From the NCBI RefSeq assembly GCF_030269905.1, contig NZ_BSVC01000004.1, positions 496,001-560,000 on the forward strand: 64,000 bases of DNA. The letters run 5' to 3'. Position numbers and translations under genes: made by a program. The notes beneath the pieces are model-generated. The model made no database searches and had not been told where the DNA came from. It saw only the letters and a list, made by a program, of their open reading frames with translations. Source of the DNA: Pelosinus sp. IPA-1 (GTDB lineage Bacteria > Bacillota > Negativicutes > DSM-13327). Position 1 is the stretch's first letter. Each line of letters opens with the position of its first letter. Shown one piece after another: positions 16,645 through 26,361 of the stretch.

Positions 16645-17691
16645 TTAGCGTCTCATCCACGTTGGTATATCCAGGTCGCGTACTTTAAAGGGTTCTATTG
16701 TTGTACTCTCAATTTTTCCTACCGCTAAATTCAGAGGTCTACCGTCAAACCCTGTAGCAATCACTGTAACTCGTACTTCATCTTGGAAGTTTTCATCAAT
16801 AACTGCACCAAATATGATATTCGCTTCTGGATCAACAGCATCAGAAATAATAGCAGCAGCCTCGTTCACCTCTAATAAACCTAAGCTTGGTCCGCCAGTA
16901 ATATTCAATAAAACACCTTTAGCTCCTTCTATCGAAGTCTCTAACAAAGGACTCTTTATTGCTGCTTCTGCTGCAGCCACAGCTCGATTGTCACCTGAAC
17001 CATAGCCAATTCCCATGAGCGCTGAGCCCGTATCAGTCATAATGGTTTTGACATCCGCAAAATCTAAATTTATCAGTCCTGGTACTGCAATTAAATCAGA
17101 TATACCTTGTACACCTTGTCTTAATACATCATCGGCAATACGAAAAGCATCTATCATAGAAGTACGTTTATCAGCTACTTGCAACAACCGATCATTTGGT
17201 ATAGTAATAAGAGTATCTACCTTTTCCTTTAATTTAGCAGTTCCAACTTCAGCTTGAGCTTGACGTCTGCGGCCTTCAAAAGAAAATGGTTTTGTAACGA
17301 CACCAACAGTTAAGGCTCCCACTTCTTTAGCACATTCGGCAACAACTGGAGCTGCACCAGTACCAGTGCCGCCTCCCATTCCCGCTGTAACAAACACCAT
17401 ATCTGCACCGCGTAAAGCCTTAATAATATCTTCGCGGCTTTCTTGAGCTGCTTTTTCACCAATATCTGGATTTGCGCCTGCCCCAAGTCCCTTAGTTAGT
17501 TTTTCACCAATTTGTATGCGATAAGCAGCCTGAGAGTGCATTAACGCCTGCGCATCTGTATTTACAGTTATAAATTCAACACCATGCAAACCTGCAGCAA
17601 TCATACGATTTACAGCATTGTTACCGCCGCCGCCTACACCAATTACTTTAATTGCAGCAAATCGATCTAAATCCATATCTAATTCAAGCAT
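16645..17691 (-). CDS. ftsZ: Cell division GTPase FtsZ
   Basis: 348-aa tubulin homologue that forms the Z ring. The tubulin signature [12 protein letters not shown] is near residue 105, the T7 synergy loop ([11 protein letters not shown]) near 208. The conserved C-terminal peptide [11 protein letters not shown] binds FtsA and SepF. It is complete, but its linker is very short compared with Bacillus FtsZ (about 380 aa). Last gene of the dcw cluster; 32 bp after ftsA. Confidence 0.98.
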   Translation of the reverse strand: MLELDMDLDRFAAIKVIGVGGGGNNAVNRMIAAGLHGVEFITVNTDAQALMHSQAAYRIQIGEKLTKGLGAGANPDIGEKAAQESREDIIKALRGADMVFVTAGMGGGTGTGAAPVVAECAKEVGALTVGVVTKPFSFEGRRRQAQAEVGTAKLKEKVDTLITIPNDRLLQVADKRTSMIDAFRIADDVLRQGVQGISDLIAVPGLINLDFADVKTIMTDTGSALMGIGYGSGDNRAVAAAEAAIKSPLLETSIEGAKGVLLNITGGPSLGLLEVNEAAAIISDAVDPEANIIFGAVIDENFQDEVRVTVIATGFDGRPLNLAVGKIESTTIEPFKVRDLDIPTWMRR

Positions 17692-17723
17692 TAAAATTTT
17701 TCCCCCTTATTAGTCACAAATGT

Positions 17724-18917
17724 TTAATTCTTAAAAAATTTATTACACCTATTCATCAATCGTTGCCAAGCGTTACTACCAGGAGCAACCTGAGGCTTGG
17801 ACAGATTTTTCACAGCATATTTTACTATACTATAACAAGCAGTATTTCCAGGTGAACTATATTCTGGAGACAAATCGCTAGGATGTATAATTTCAACTGG
17901 AACCTTAAAGGTTGTCCCTATACACTCTATAAAGCTTGGCATCGCTCCACAGCCACCAGTTAGAAACACTTTTTCAATTTGAACCTCTTCTAACGATAGC
18001 TTTAAGTAATCAGATAACAAATAGATAATTTCCGAGACACGACTTTCAATAATATCGTTTAAAAAATCATATGGAATGTGTTTATCTGTCGTATTATAAG
18101 CATTACAATCTAACGTAATTTCCTGTCCTCGTAATTGTTTATCTAGCTTCGCATAATATTTTTTTATTTCTTCAGCATGATTCCAAGAAATGGAAATACC
18201 TTGCATGATATCACTCGTAATGTAATCTCCGCCTAAGGGTAATGATGCTGACAAAAAGATATATCCTTCCCGATATAGCGTTAACTCTGCCGTCCCTGCC
18301 CCGATATCCATAAGTAAAAAGTTACCATTACTAGTAGATTTTACATTTTCTGTAATGACAATAGAATTTACTACCACATTTACAACATTTATACCTAACT
18401 CTTCAATAGCATTAACTAAACTGTTGAGAGTTTTTTTAGGTATACTTACAATATGGGCTTGTACCTCTAAATGAGAGCCATTTTCTTGTAATGGTAATTC
18501 GACCCTTTGTTTATCAACAAAAAACTTTTGTGGCAACACATGTAGAACTTCGTGATCTTCTGTAACAGCAACAAATGTAGCCGCGCGCTTCCCACGACTT
18601 ATGTCATCCTGTGTAATCTGATCAGTAAGTAAAGGTGAAACACTTCCCAAACTATTAACGGCTTTAATCTCTATGCCGCTAATACCAACATAAGCATCTT
18701 TCACGCAAATATCAGTAGCTCCAACTGCGCAATCAACCGCTTGTTTAATTGTCATCGCAAGTAGCTTAGGATCAGAAAATATACCTTTTTTAAAACCTAC
18801 TGTTGGCGCGGTTCCACTACCAGCAACTAAAACGTTTCCATTAGTATCTAATGTACCAATAAATACCTTAATAGTGCTTGTCCCTATATCAATCCCTAAG
18901 ATATATCTGCCATCCAT
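17724..18917 (-). CDS. ftsA: Cell division protein FtsA
   Basis: 397-aa actin-fold ATPase that anchors FtsZ to the membrane. The N-terminal phosphate loop ILGIDIGTSTIKV, the 1C domain, LLMDIGAGTAELTLY and VFLTGGCGAMP are all typical. The C-terminus ends in an amphipathic stretch (AWQRLMNRCNKFFKN) consistent with membrane binding. ATG 18917 is preferred because GAGG lies 6 nt before it; an ATG four codons earlier overlaps that site. Confidence 0.95.
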   Translation of the reverse strand: MDGRYILGIDIGTSTIKVFIGTLDTNGNVLVAGSGTAPTVGFKKGIFSDPKLLAMTIKQAVDCAVGATDICVKDAYVGISGIEIKAVNSLGSVSPLLTDQITQDDISRGKRAATFVAVTEDHEVLHVLPQKFFVDKQRVELPLQENGSHLEVQAHIVSIPKKTLNSLVNAIEELGINVVNVVVNSIVITENVKSTSNGNFLLMDIGAGTAELTLYREGYIFLSASLPLGGDYITSDIMQGISISWNHAEEIKKYYAKLDKQLRGQEITLDCNAYNTTDKHIPYDFLNDIIESRVSEIIYLLSDYLKLSLEEVQIEKVFLTGGCGAMPSFIECIGTTFKVPVEIIHPSDLSPEYSSPGNTACYSIVKYAVKNLSKPQVAPGSNAWQRLMNRCNKFFKN

Positions 18918-19099
18918 GACTAACCTCATTTGAAAGTATTATACATCATTCATTTATTTCAACATAAATACCAATTTCCCTTTTTTTATTCTAATAAAAA
19001 GACTTATATCCTAATAAAATATTTCAAAGGTCCCAATTATCGTAAACTAGAACAAATTTATGCATTTTTTTACAAATAAAGACTTAAAGTATCAACCTA

Positions 19100-19124
19100 A
19101 AAAAAAGACCGCTCTTATGAGCGG
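19100..19124 (-). terminator. Intrinsic terminator after sbp
   Basis: CCGCTC / GAGCGG (19109-19114, 19119-19124) with a 4-nt loop, followed on the minus strand by eight Ts. It separates sbp from ftsA, so ftsA-ftsZ need their own promoter in 18918-19100. Confidence 0.8.
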
Positions 19125-19141
19125 CAAAATTTTCTTATATA

Positions 19142-19471
19142 TTATTTTCTTAAAAAATAACGACGAATAATTGCCAGATTTTGAAATATACGCAACCCAA
19201 ATGCTAATAATGCTACATAGTATAAATCAATACCCAAGCGTTCTCCAATATAAACTAAGCCTGCTGCCATTAACGCATTTGTGAAGAAACCAGTAATAAA
19301 CACTGTATTATCAAACTTCTCCTCAGCACCAGCTCTAAGACCACCAAATACTGAATCCAGAGAAGCTAGTAGTGCAACTGACATAAATTTGGCATACTCG
19401 ACGGGTATGGTTAATGGAAAAAAGGCACCAATAATAATCCCAACAATAAGTCCAATTAACGGTAAAGCCAT
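19142..19471 (-). CDS. sbp: Small basic protein, DUF1290 family
   Basis: 109-aa membrane protein with about three transmembrane helices (residues 3-20, 23-45 and 63-98, with a cytosolic RAGAEEKFDN loop) and a basic tail RRYFLRK. The family (Sbp, YlxX) is found next to ftsA/ftsQ and DUF881 genes in spore formers; role unknown. It begins one base before the DUF881 stop, implying coupling. Confidence 0.85.
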   Translation of the reverse strand: MALPLIGLIVGIIIGAFFPLTIPVEYAKFMSVALLASLDSVFGGLRAGAEEKFDNTVFITGFFTNALMAAGLVYIGERLGIDLYYVALLAFGLRIFQNLAIIRRYFLRK

Positions 19472-20163
19472 TACTTTCCACCTTCCTTTACCGGTTTAGC
19501 ATATTCAAAACGAAAAGCACCTTTATATGCTGGTATTTGTACCATATCCTGTTTCTTAACACTTACCGAAATGCCCCAAAACTGTAATGTTTCTATTACT
19601 CCGCCTCTCATTTTAAGAGAATTTTCTAGGGTCTGCGGTTCACCAATTACTAATATCTCATATGGTGGTGAATAGCGTGTGTTATTCACTGATAAGGTTG
19701 GCCCAGCACATCGTATTTCTGAGGTAGCAATCAATCTTTGTCCATTAATAGAAATAGCCTCAGCACCAGCTGCCCATAGTTCGTTAATTACTTTAAGCAT
19801 ATCTTCATCATGAATTAAATATAAGTTCGGATTTTCCCCTGGTTTTGATAATCTTTTACTATCATCGATAGTTATGACAAGGCCTGTACCAGAAACCGCA
19901 ACCACACCAGCACCCATTTTAATATTCTCAACTTCTTTTGTTACCGATTCTACTTCTGTCGCTTGACGCAATTCATGAACCTGCTTGAGTAGTATATCAC
20001 GTTCCTTTTCAGTCTGGCTTAAGCGTTGCGATAAGTCTTCAATACGCTGAAAAGGAATACTTGATCGAATATCCTGTGTCGTTCGAAATTGTACTGCTAG
20101 CATGAATCCCAGCACTACACAAACAAAAGCAATAGCAGCCTGTCCCTGTTTAAGATGTAGCAA
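19471..20163 (-). CDS. DUF881 (YlxW-like) membrane-anchored protein
   Basis: 230 aa. One N-terminal transmembrane helix (residues about 8-26), a coiled coil (about 35-75, SQTEKERDILLKQVHEL), then the extracytoplasmic DUF881 domain with VVAVSGTGLVITIDDS and LWAAGAEAISINGQR. The family is regularly encoded between ftsQ and sbp in Firmicutes and is suspected of a division or envelope role without defined activity. TTG 20163 start with AGGAG upstream. Confidence 0.85.
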   Translation of the reverse strand: MLHLKQGQAAIAFVCVVLGFMLAVQFRTTQDIRSSIPFQRIEDLSQRLSQTEKERDILLKQVHELRQATEVESVTKEVENIKMGAGVVAVSGTGLVITIDDSKRLSKPGENPNLYLIHDEDMLKVINELWAAGAEAISINGQRLIATSEIRCAGPTLSVNNTRYSPPYEILVIGEPQTLENSLKMRGGVIETLQFWGISVSVKKQDMVQIPAYKGAFRFEYAKPVKEGGK

Positions 20164-20200
20164 CTTTTTTCTCCTTTCATAAAACCAACATTTTTTCCAA

Positions 20201-20962
20201 TTAATTTGACTGTTTTATCTTAATAAACGGTGAAGCATACGTAAGATCAAGATATTCTACCATCATTTTTTTATTACCAATCTCATACAATATATCATTA
20301 GTTAGCTTTGCCTTATCAGACAATCTATCACTACTCCCTAAACGAATATGCACTGATGAAATCGTATATGCATTGATTTGCTCTGGGGATGTAACATTGA
20401 CTTCAGAAATCTGATTTAAAACCTCTTCATTTAGCAGCGATAAATAATACAAAATACTCTTAATTCCTGGATTTTCAATTTTATCACCTACATATTCATC
20501 ATCCAATCGAATTCCCGTAATAATTGGCACATTCATCTTTTTGATATTTTTAACTACTGCCAGAACAACCCCCTGCTGATCTAATTCTAAAAAACCATAA
20601 CTACCAGCAACATATGCCGTAGGCTTACGTTCTTTTATGCTAATAACAATAGTAGCTGGAAATTTTCTTGATACATCAACTTCCGAAATCCTCAAATCGT
20701 GAAGCAAACGGGTTCTTATATCCGCAGCATTTAAATTAAAAATATTTAATTTCTCAGGTATCTCTGCTATCTGATATACATCTTCCACTGTTACATAGTG
20801 ATTGCCTTCCACCACCACTGCCCCCACTGTAAAATAAGATGATTTGATAAATAACAGTCCTGCAATTAGGATAACTAGGACTAAAATAAGTCCAACAAAC
20901 CTTTGACCCAGTATTGATCCTTTATCTTTTGACATATACTGCAATGGTTCTTGTTCTCTCAT
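20201..20962 (-). CDS. ftsQ: Cell division protein FtsQ/DivIB
   Basis: 253-aa single-pass protein. A short cytosolic tail and a transmembrane helix (about residues 22-42) are followed by a POTRA domain (about 45-115, from FTVGAVVVEGNHYVT to IKERKPTAYV) and the beta domain. It links FtsL and FtsB to the septal synthases. ATG 20962 follows AAGGAG by 7 nt; an earlier in-frame start lies upstream of this site and is rejected. Confidence 0.92.
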   Translation of the reverse strand: MREQEPLQYMSKDKGSILGQRFVGLILVLVILIAGLLFIKSSYFTVGAVVVEGNHYVTVEDVYQIAEIPEKLNIFNLNAADIRTRLLHDLRISEVDVSRKFPATIVISIKERKPTAYVAGSYGFLELDQQGVVLAVVKNIKKMNVPIITGIRLDDEYVGDKIENPGIKSILYYLSLLNEEVLNQISEVNVTSPEQINAYTISSVHIRLGSSDRLSDKAKLTNDILYEIGNKKMMVEYLDLTYASPFIKIKQSN

Positions 20963-21180
20963 TTCATCGCTCCTTGGACAGGTTGATATATACAATTATA
21001 AAGATAATCATACAACAATTCTAGTCCATAATGCAATATAAAAAGTAGACAGCATATTATATTGCCCTAATAATTGTCTTTACAGGTCACTATGAAGCTA
21101 GTGTAGCATCATAGTAACTGTTAATTATTAGATCCCATACAAATACTGTCTATATAACTCTATTTTTTAAAAATACTACT

Positions 21181-22113
21181 CTACTTATTCGTTACCATGC
21201 ACAACAATCGCTCACATAATGCGGGGAATTTTATTCCTGCTGCTGCTGCTGCTTTTGGAACTAAGCTGGTAGCTGTCATTCCAGGTATTGTATTTACTTC
21301 TAACACATAAGGCTTATCATTACTATCAAGCATAATATCAACCCTTGCAATACCACTACATCCTAAGATAAGAAAAGCCTCAATTGCTATTTTTTGTACG
21401 AGAGCAGAAGTTGCTTTATTCAGTTCAGCTGGTACAATGTACTCTGTTGCACCACTTGTATATTTAGAATGATAATCATAACGACCTGAATGAGGTACAA
21501 TTTCAATAATAGGTAAAGCCTCTGGTTCCTTGTTTCCCCAAACAGCAACCGTTAGTTCTCTACCTTTTACAAATTCTTCGATTAGAATAGTATCACTATA
21601 TTTGAAAGCTTGTTGAACAGCTTCTACTAAATCGCCACTTTTCTCAACAATAACAACACCAATACTAGACCCTTGTGATGATGATTTTACAACAACTGGA
21701 ATACTAAATTTCGTTACAATTTCCGCGACTAAATCTCGGTTCATATCAGCCTTTGTAAATAAAAGAGAGCGTGGGGTTGGGATGTCTGCAGATAAAAACA
21801 TCCTTTTAGATATCCCTTTATCCATAGCCATTGCACTAGATAACACACCTGATCCAGTATAAGAGATTCCTAAAAGTTCCAATGCCCCCTGCAATATTCC
21901 ATCTTCACCATATTGACCATGAACCGCATTAAATACAACCTCAATCCCTTCCTCAGTTAATTGCTCTACAAATCGAGTTGGTTCAAGATCAATACCTACT
22001 GCATTATAGTTAGACTCTTTAAGTGCAGCTAAAATTGCTTTACCAGTGTTTAAAGAAACCTCTCTTTCAGCGGATGGCCCTCCCATTACCACTGCAATTT
22101 TCTTATCTTTCAT
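21181..22113 (-). CDS. ddl: D-alanine--D-alanine ligase
   Basis: 310-aa ATP-grasp enzyme joining two D-alanines for the peptidoglycan stem. MGGPSAEREVSLNTG at the N-terminus, the ATP-binding VVKSSSQGSSIGV, EFVKGRELTVAV, and LEVNTIPGMT with the Mg ligands near the C-terminus are all present. It starts 11 bp after murA. Between ddl and ftsQ is a 218-bp gap with no gene. Confidence 0.96.
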   Translation of the reverse strand: MKDKKIAVVMGGPSAEREVSLNTGKAILAALKESNYNAVGIDLEPTRFVEQLTEEGIEVVFNAVHGQYGEDGILQGALELLGISYTGSGVLSSAMAMDKGISKRMFLSADIPTPRSLLFTKADMNRDLVAEIVTKFSIPVVVKSSSQGSSIGVVIVEKSGDLVEAVQQAFKYSDTILIEEFVKGRELTVAVWGNKEPEALPIIEIVPHSGRYDYHSKYTSGATEYIVPAELNKATSALVQKIAIEAFLILGCSGIARVDIMLDSNDKPYVLEVNTIPGMTATSLVPKAAAAAGIKFPALCERLLCMVTNK

Positions 22114-22124
22114 ATCGCGTCCCC

Positions 22125-23378
22125 CTAGTCCTTTTTATGCCGTGAGATATTAGCTCCCAAGCTTCTTAACTTTTCCTCTAATGCTTCATATCCTCGATCG
22201 ATATGATAGACATTCTCTATTTCAGAAGTTCCTTCAGCAGCCAAAGCCGCAAGAACTAATGCTCCACCAGCCCTTAGATCATGTGCTGCAACAATGGCTC
22301 CTGTCAATTTTGGTATACCGCGTATTATAGCAGTACGACCTTCCACTTTAATCTTAGCTCCCATACGAATCAATTCATCTACGTGTTTAAATCGATTTTC
22401 GAAAATAGTTTCCGTTATAATACTCGTGCCTTTGCCATTGGTGACTAAGGAAAGCATTGGTGCTTGCAAATCCGTAGGGAACCCAGGGTATGGCAATGTT
22501 TTTATATCAACACCACGCAGATCTCCACTCTGCACACGAATATAATTTTTCCCAGTAGTAATTTGCACACCCATTTCTTTTAGTTTATCCGTCACTGAAA
22601 ATAAATGCTCTGATAAGATATTTTCTACCATCACATCGCCACGAGTGATAGCTCCTGCTACAAGGAAAGTGCCAGCCTGGATACGATCAGACATTACAAT
22701 GTGCTCAGTAGCAGTAAGTTTCTCCGTACCATCAACTCTAATAATATCAGAGCCAGCGCCCATTACTTTTGCACCCATTTTATTAAGAAACACTTGCAAA
22801 TCATAGATCTCAGGTTCACGAGCAGCATTTCGTATAATAGTTGATCCTTTTGCTAGTACTGCAGCCATCATCGCATTTTCAGTTGCTCCTACACTAGGAT
22901 AGTCAAAATTAATTTCACCGCCTGTTAAACAATTGGTTTGCGCCTCAATAAAGCCAAAGCCTTCTTTAACATCAGCACCAATTTTTTCTAAAGCCTTAAT
23001 ATGCAAATCAATGGGTCGTGGCCCAATTGCACAGCCACCAGGGTATGACATTCTTACTTTGTGAAATCTACCTAGCATTGGTCCCATTAGAAAGACGGAT
23101 GCACGCATCTCTCTCATTAAATGTTCTGGAATTTCCGTATCTTGTATAATAGTTGTATCAATTACTAATGTATTCTTTTCTCTAGTAATCTTCGCACCTA
23201 GTAATGCTAAGATGTCCTGCATGACTTTAATATCCCGTAAATAGGGAACGTCATGAATAATACTTATTCCGGAACATAAAAGTGTTGCTGCCATAATTGG
23301 TAATATGGCATTTTTAGCTCCACTCATTCTAATTGTTCCATTTAATTGTACCTCTCCCTTGACGATAAATTTCTCCAT
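22125..23378 (-). CDS. murA: UDP-N-acetylglucosamine 1-carboxyvinyltransferase
   Basis: 417 aa. First committed step of peptidoglycan synthesis, transferring enolpyruvate from PEP to UDP-GlcNAc. The catalytic cysteine lies in YPGGCAIGPRPID near residue 116, so the enzyme should be fosfomycin-sensitive. SGAKNAILPIMAA and YPGFPTDLQAP are the other hallmarks. It follows murC after a 300-bp gap, where many relatives carry murB. Confidence 0.96.
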   Translation of the reverse strand: MEKFIVKGEVQLNGTIRMSGAKNAILPIMAATLLCSGISIIHDVPYLRDIKVMQDILALLGAKITREKNTLVIDTTIIQDTEIPEHLMREMRASVFLMGPMLGRFHKVRMSYPGGCAIGPRPIDLHIKALEKIGADVKEGFGFIEAQTNCLTGGEINFDYPSVGATENAMMAAVLAKGSTIIRNAAREPEIYDLQVFLNKMGAKVMGAGSDIIRVDGTEKLTATEHIVMSDRIQAGTFLVAGAITRGDVMVENILSEHLFSVTDKLKEMGVQITTGKNYIRVQSGDLRGVDIKTLPYPGFPTDLQAPMLSLVTNGKGTSIITETIFENRFKHVDELIRMGAKIKVEGRTAIIRGIPKLTGAIVAAHDLRAGGALVLAALAAEGTSEIENVYHIDRGYEALEEKLRSLGANISRHKKD

Positions 23379-23678
23379 CGCCTACCCCTCCTAGAAAAGT
23401 ACAATCACCCTATATAACATTGAAAATTAGATATGTCTAAGCCTCAGCAAGACATAACTCTTAGTTATGTAAAAGTTATCAACTTATTTACATAAATTTA
23501 TATAGTTTATACATCATAGAATCTGTCTCAAAATACCCATTTATGTTCACCATATATTTTTATTCAAATGTAGCTCATACCTAGCCTTTGGGCATGATAA
23601 CACAGTCTTGTCTTACTAAAAATGCATATTTTTGTACTCTCCAATAGAGAGAATCCTCTTAAGCCATAAAACCTGCTT
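23379..23678. other. 300-bp intergenic region between murC and murA, no gene seen
   Basis: AT-rich and without a sustained reading frame on either strand. A short CTCTCCAATAGAGAG hairpin lies near 23638-23652. murB, often found at this place in dcw clusters, is not present here, nor could I recognise remains of it. Confidence 0.5.
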
Positions 23679-25058
23679 TTACTGTTCTTGAACTAAATTT
23701 TCTATTAGTTCTTCTCCTACACGATAAACATTTCCAGCTCCCATAGTTATAACTAAATCACCAGGTTCAATAATTTCTTTGAGATACCTAGCTATCTTAT
23801 CTTTATCTGCGATATAAATTACTTTCTTACCTGTTTGGTTCTCAACCTCCTCTTTCAAAACCTCACCAGTAATTCCTGGAATCGGGGTTTCGCCAGCTGC
23901 ATAAATATCAGTAAGTACTAGTATATCACTAGAGCTAAAGGCACTACCAAACTCATTTTGTAAGAAAGCAGTACGTGAATAACGGTGAGGCTGAAATACG
24001 CAAATCAACCTCTTTGGCTCAGTCTGACGCGCTGCTAACAAAGTAGTGGCTATTTCTGTAGGATGATGTGCATAGTCATCTATAATCCAAACTCCATTAA
24101 TTCTTGCCTTCGTTTGAAAACGACGCTTAGCTCCTTGAAAATAGGACAATCCTTCAACAATTTGTTCAAAGGTTAGGCCAACACGTAAACCAACAACAAT
24201 TGCAGCTAAAGAATTAGATACGTTATGCTTACCGGGAACATTAATTTTTATATTACCGAGTAACTTATCTTCATGATAGACGTCATATGTTGTCACTGCT
24301 CCCTGGGTCCTAAGGTTACGTGCCCTATATTGGGCTTCATGATCAATAGCATAAGAGATATAAGGGCGATCTACATCATTGACTAATCCACGGATATGTG
24401 CGTTATCAAAGCACAAAATTCCAAGTCCTGTATCAGATGGTAAGTTACGCAAAAACTTCTTAAACGTATGTAAAACATTATCCATCGTTTTGTAATAATC
24501 CATATGATCATTTTCAATATTTGTAACTACAGCAATATGAGGTGAAAACTTTAAGAAAGAGCCATCACTCTCGTCAGCTTCGGCTACTAAATATTCTCCC
24601 AGCCCTAATTTTGCGTTGCCATTTAAGTAATCTACTTCACCACCAATTATCACTGTAGGATCCACCCCAGCATGCTCAAGCATAACAGCAATCATAGACG
24701 TAGTCGTTGTTTTACCATGGGCACCAGCAACAGCAATCCCCTTGTATTGCAGCATTAAATAGGCAACGATATCGGCCCGATGAAAAATAGGAATCTTTTT
24801 TTCTCCTGCCAACTTAACTTCAGGGTTGGTTTCTGGAATAGCTGTTGAAACTACGATAGCTTGGGTATCACAGAGATTTTCACCACTATGCCCTAAAAAT
24901 ACACGAGCCCCCATACTTTCTAATTTATTTGTTGTTTCCGTTTTAGCAAGATCAGATCCGGAAACACTATACCCCATTTCTAACAAAACTTTGGCAATTG
25001 CGCTCATACCAGCGCCACCAATACCAACAAAATGAATTTTTTTTATGTCCTTTAGCAA
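23679..25058 (-). CDS. murC: UDP-N-acetylmuramate--L-alanine ligase
   Basis: 459-aa Mur ligase adding the first amino acid. IHFVGIGGAGMSAIAKVL binds the UDP moiety, GAHGKTTTTSMIA is the ATP loop near residue 112, and the C-terminal domain has WIIDDYAHHPTEI. TTG 25058 with GGAGA upstream. Follows murG by about 100 bp. Confidence 0.96.
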   Translation of the reverse strand: MLKDIKKIHFVGIGGAGMSAIAKVLLEMGYSVSGSDLAKTETTNKLESMGARVFLGHSGENLCDTQAIVVSTAIPETNPEVKLAGEKKIPIFHRADIVAYLMLQYKGIAVAGAHGKTTTTSMIAVMLEHAGVDPTVIIGGEVDYLNGNAKLGLGEYLVAEADESDGSFLKFSPHIAVVTNIENDHMDYYKTMDNVLHTFKKFLRNLPSDTGLGILCFDNAHIRGLVNDVDRPYISYAIDHEAQYRARNLRTQGAVTTYDVYHEDKLLGNIKINVPGKHNVSNSLAAIVVGLRVGLTFEQIVEGLSYFQGAKRRFQTKARINGVWIIDDYAHHPTEIATTLLAARQTEPKRLICVFQPHRYSRTAFLQNEFGSAFSSSDILVLTDIYAAGETPIPGITGEVLKEEVENQTGKKVIYIADKDKIARYLKEIIEPGDLVITMGAGNVYRVGEELIENLVQEQ

Positions 25059-25156
25059 AAAACTTTCTCCCCTTTCTTGGGCACCCTATCTACCTACCAG
25101 CTCTTATGCGTGTTTTATTGTATGCAGATACTAACGAGGGTGTTACAGCTTACTAT

Positions 25157-26272
25157 TTAATGTTGTTTAATAAGACTAAGAGCCATATTAGCAATACTTT
25201 CAGCGGCCTCTGGACGGCCTATCTTTTTGCTGGCTATCGCCATAGTCTCTAACCTTTCTGGACTGTTTACTACATCATTAATACTTTTAATTAATAAGTC
25301 ACCATTTAATTCTGTATCACGAATAAGAATAGCAGCCCCTTGCTGCTCCATAACCCTAGCATTAAATTCTTGATGATTTTCAGCAGCATATGGATAAGGA
25401 ATTAATATAGATGGGATCCCTCTAGACGTTAATTCTGCTAACCCAATGGCACCTGCTCGAAAAATTGCAAGATCCGCTGCTGCTAATGCTTGCGGCATAT
25501 TGTATAAATATGGTTTGATGATACTATTTCCAGCTGTTGTTGTATCTATACCACATTGGCTAAGATTTCTAACTATGCCATTATACTCGCTTTGCCCGGT
25601 AACATGCAAGAGTTGTATCTCTTTGCTGTCGGCAAAATATTGGTGTACTTGTAACATAGCTTGGTTAATGCTGCGGGCCCCTCTACTGCCGCCAGATATT
25701 AAAATAGTCCGCTTAGTTTTATCAAGACCAAGAGCAACTATACTTTCCTCACGTTTAAATCGCATCACTTCATCACGTATAGGATTACCGCTAAAAAATG
25801 TCTTATTAGGATTAGGAAAATTTTTTTTTGCCTCAGCGTACCCTAAGGCAATCTTATCTACAAAGCGAGATAAAATTTTATTGGTGATTCCTGGAATTAC
25901 ATTTTGTTCTTGAATCATTGTAGGAATTCCCATTAGGCTTGCTGCCAACAAAACAGGTCCACAAACATAACCCCCAGTTCCAATAACCAGATCAGGCTTA
26001 AATTTCTGAATGATTTTTCGTGACTGCCAGACACTCCCTATTGTTTTCATGATTGTCTGTATATTTTTCACCGACAGACGCCGTTCAAACCCCGCTACAT
26101 TAATAAACTGAATCTCCAAACCCTCTTTTGGTATAATGTCAGCTTCCAGTCCATGCTCTGTACCAATAAATAGTACCTCAGAAAAATTCACTTTTTCTTT
26201 AATCGCTTTTATTATAGTAATAGCGGGGTAGATGTGACCACCTGTTCCCCCGCCAGACACAATAATTCGCAT
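25157..26272 (-). CDS. murG: UDP-GlcNAc:lipid I N-acetylglucosaminyltransferase
   Basis: 371-aa GT28 glycosyltransferase that makes lipid II at the inner membrane face. GGTGGHIYPA at residues 8-17, the second glycine loop ISGGSRGARSIN, and the UDP-binding RAGAIGLAEL...IPYPYAAENHQ are all intact. Confidence 0.96.
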   Translation of the reverse strand: MRIIVSGGGTGGHIYPAITIIKAIKEKVNFSEVLFIGTEHGLEADIIPKEGLEIQFINVAGFERRLSVKNIQTIMKTIGSVWQSRKIIQKFKPDLVIGTGGYVCGPVLLAASLMGIPTMIQEQNVIPGITNKILSRFVDKIALGYAEAKKNFPNPNKTFFSGNPIRDEVMRFKREESIVALGLDKTKRTILISGGSRGARSINQAMLQVHQYFADSKEIQLLHVTGQSEYNGIVRNLSQCGIDTTTAGNSIIKPYLYNMPQALAAADLAIFRAGAIGLAELTSRGIPSILIPYPYAAENHQEFNARVMEQQGAAILIRDTELNGDLLIKSINDVVNSPERLETMAIASKKIGRPEAAESIANMALSLIKQH

Positions 26273-26361
26273 ACCTTACTTGCCCCCTTAAGTCAGAAGA
26301 ATTAATTTAGGATTGGCTCTAGAGTAATACGGCGGGCCGCTTTACATTACCCTCTATTACT

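Noticed and set aside
25446-25913. 155-aa plus-strand frame within murG
   Set aside because: Antisense to a well-conserved gene, no ribosome site and no recognisable protein; several similar antisense frames (for example over mraZ and murF) were dropped for the same reason.
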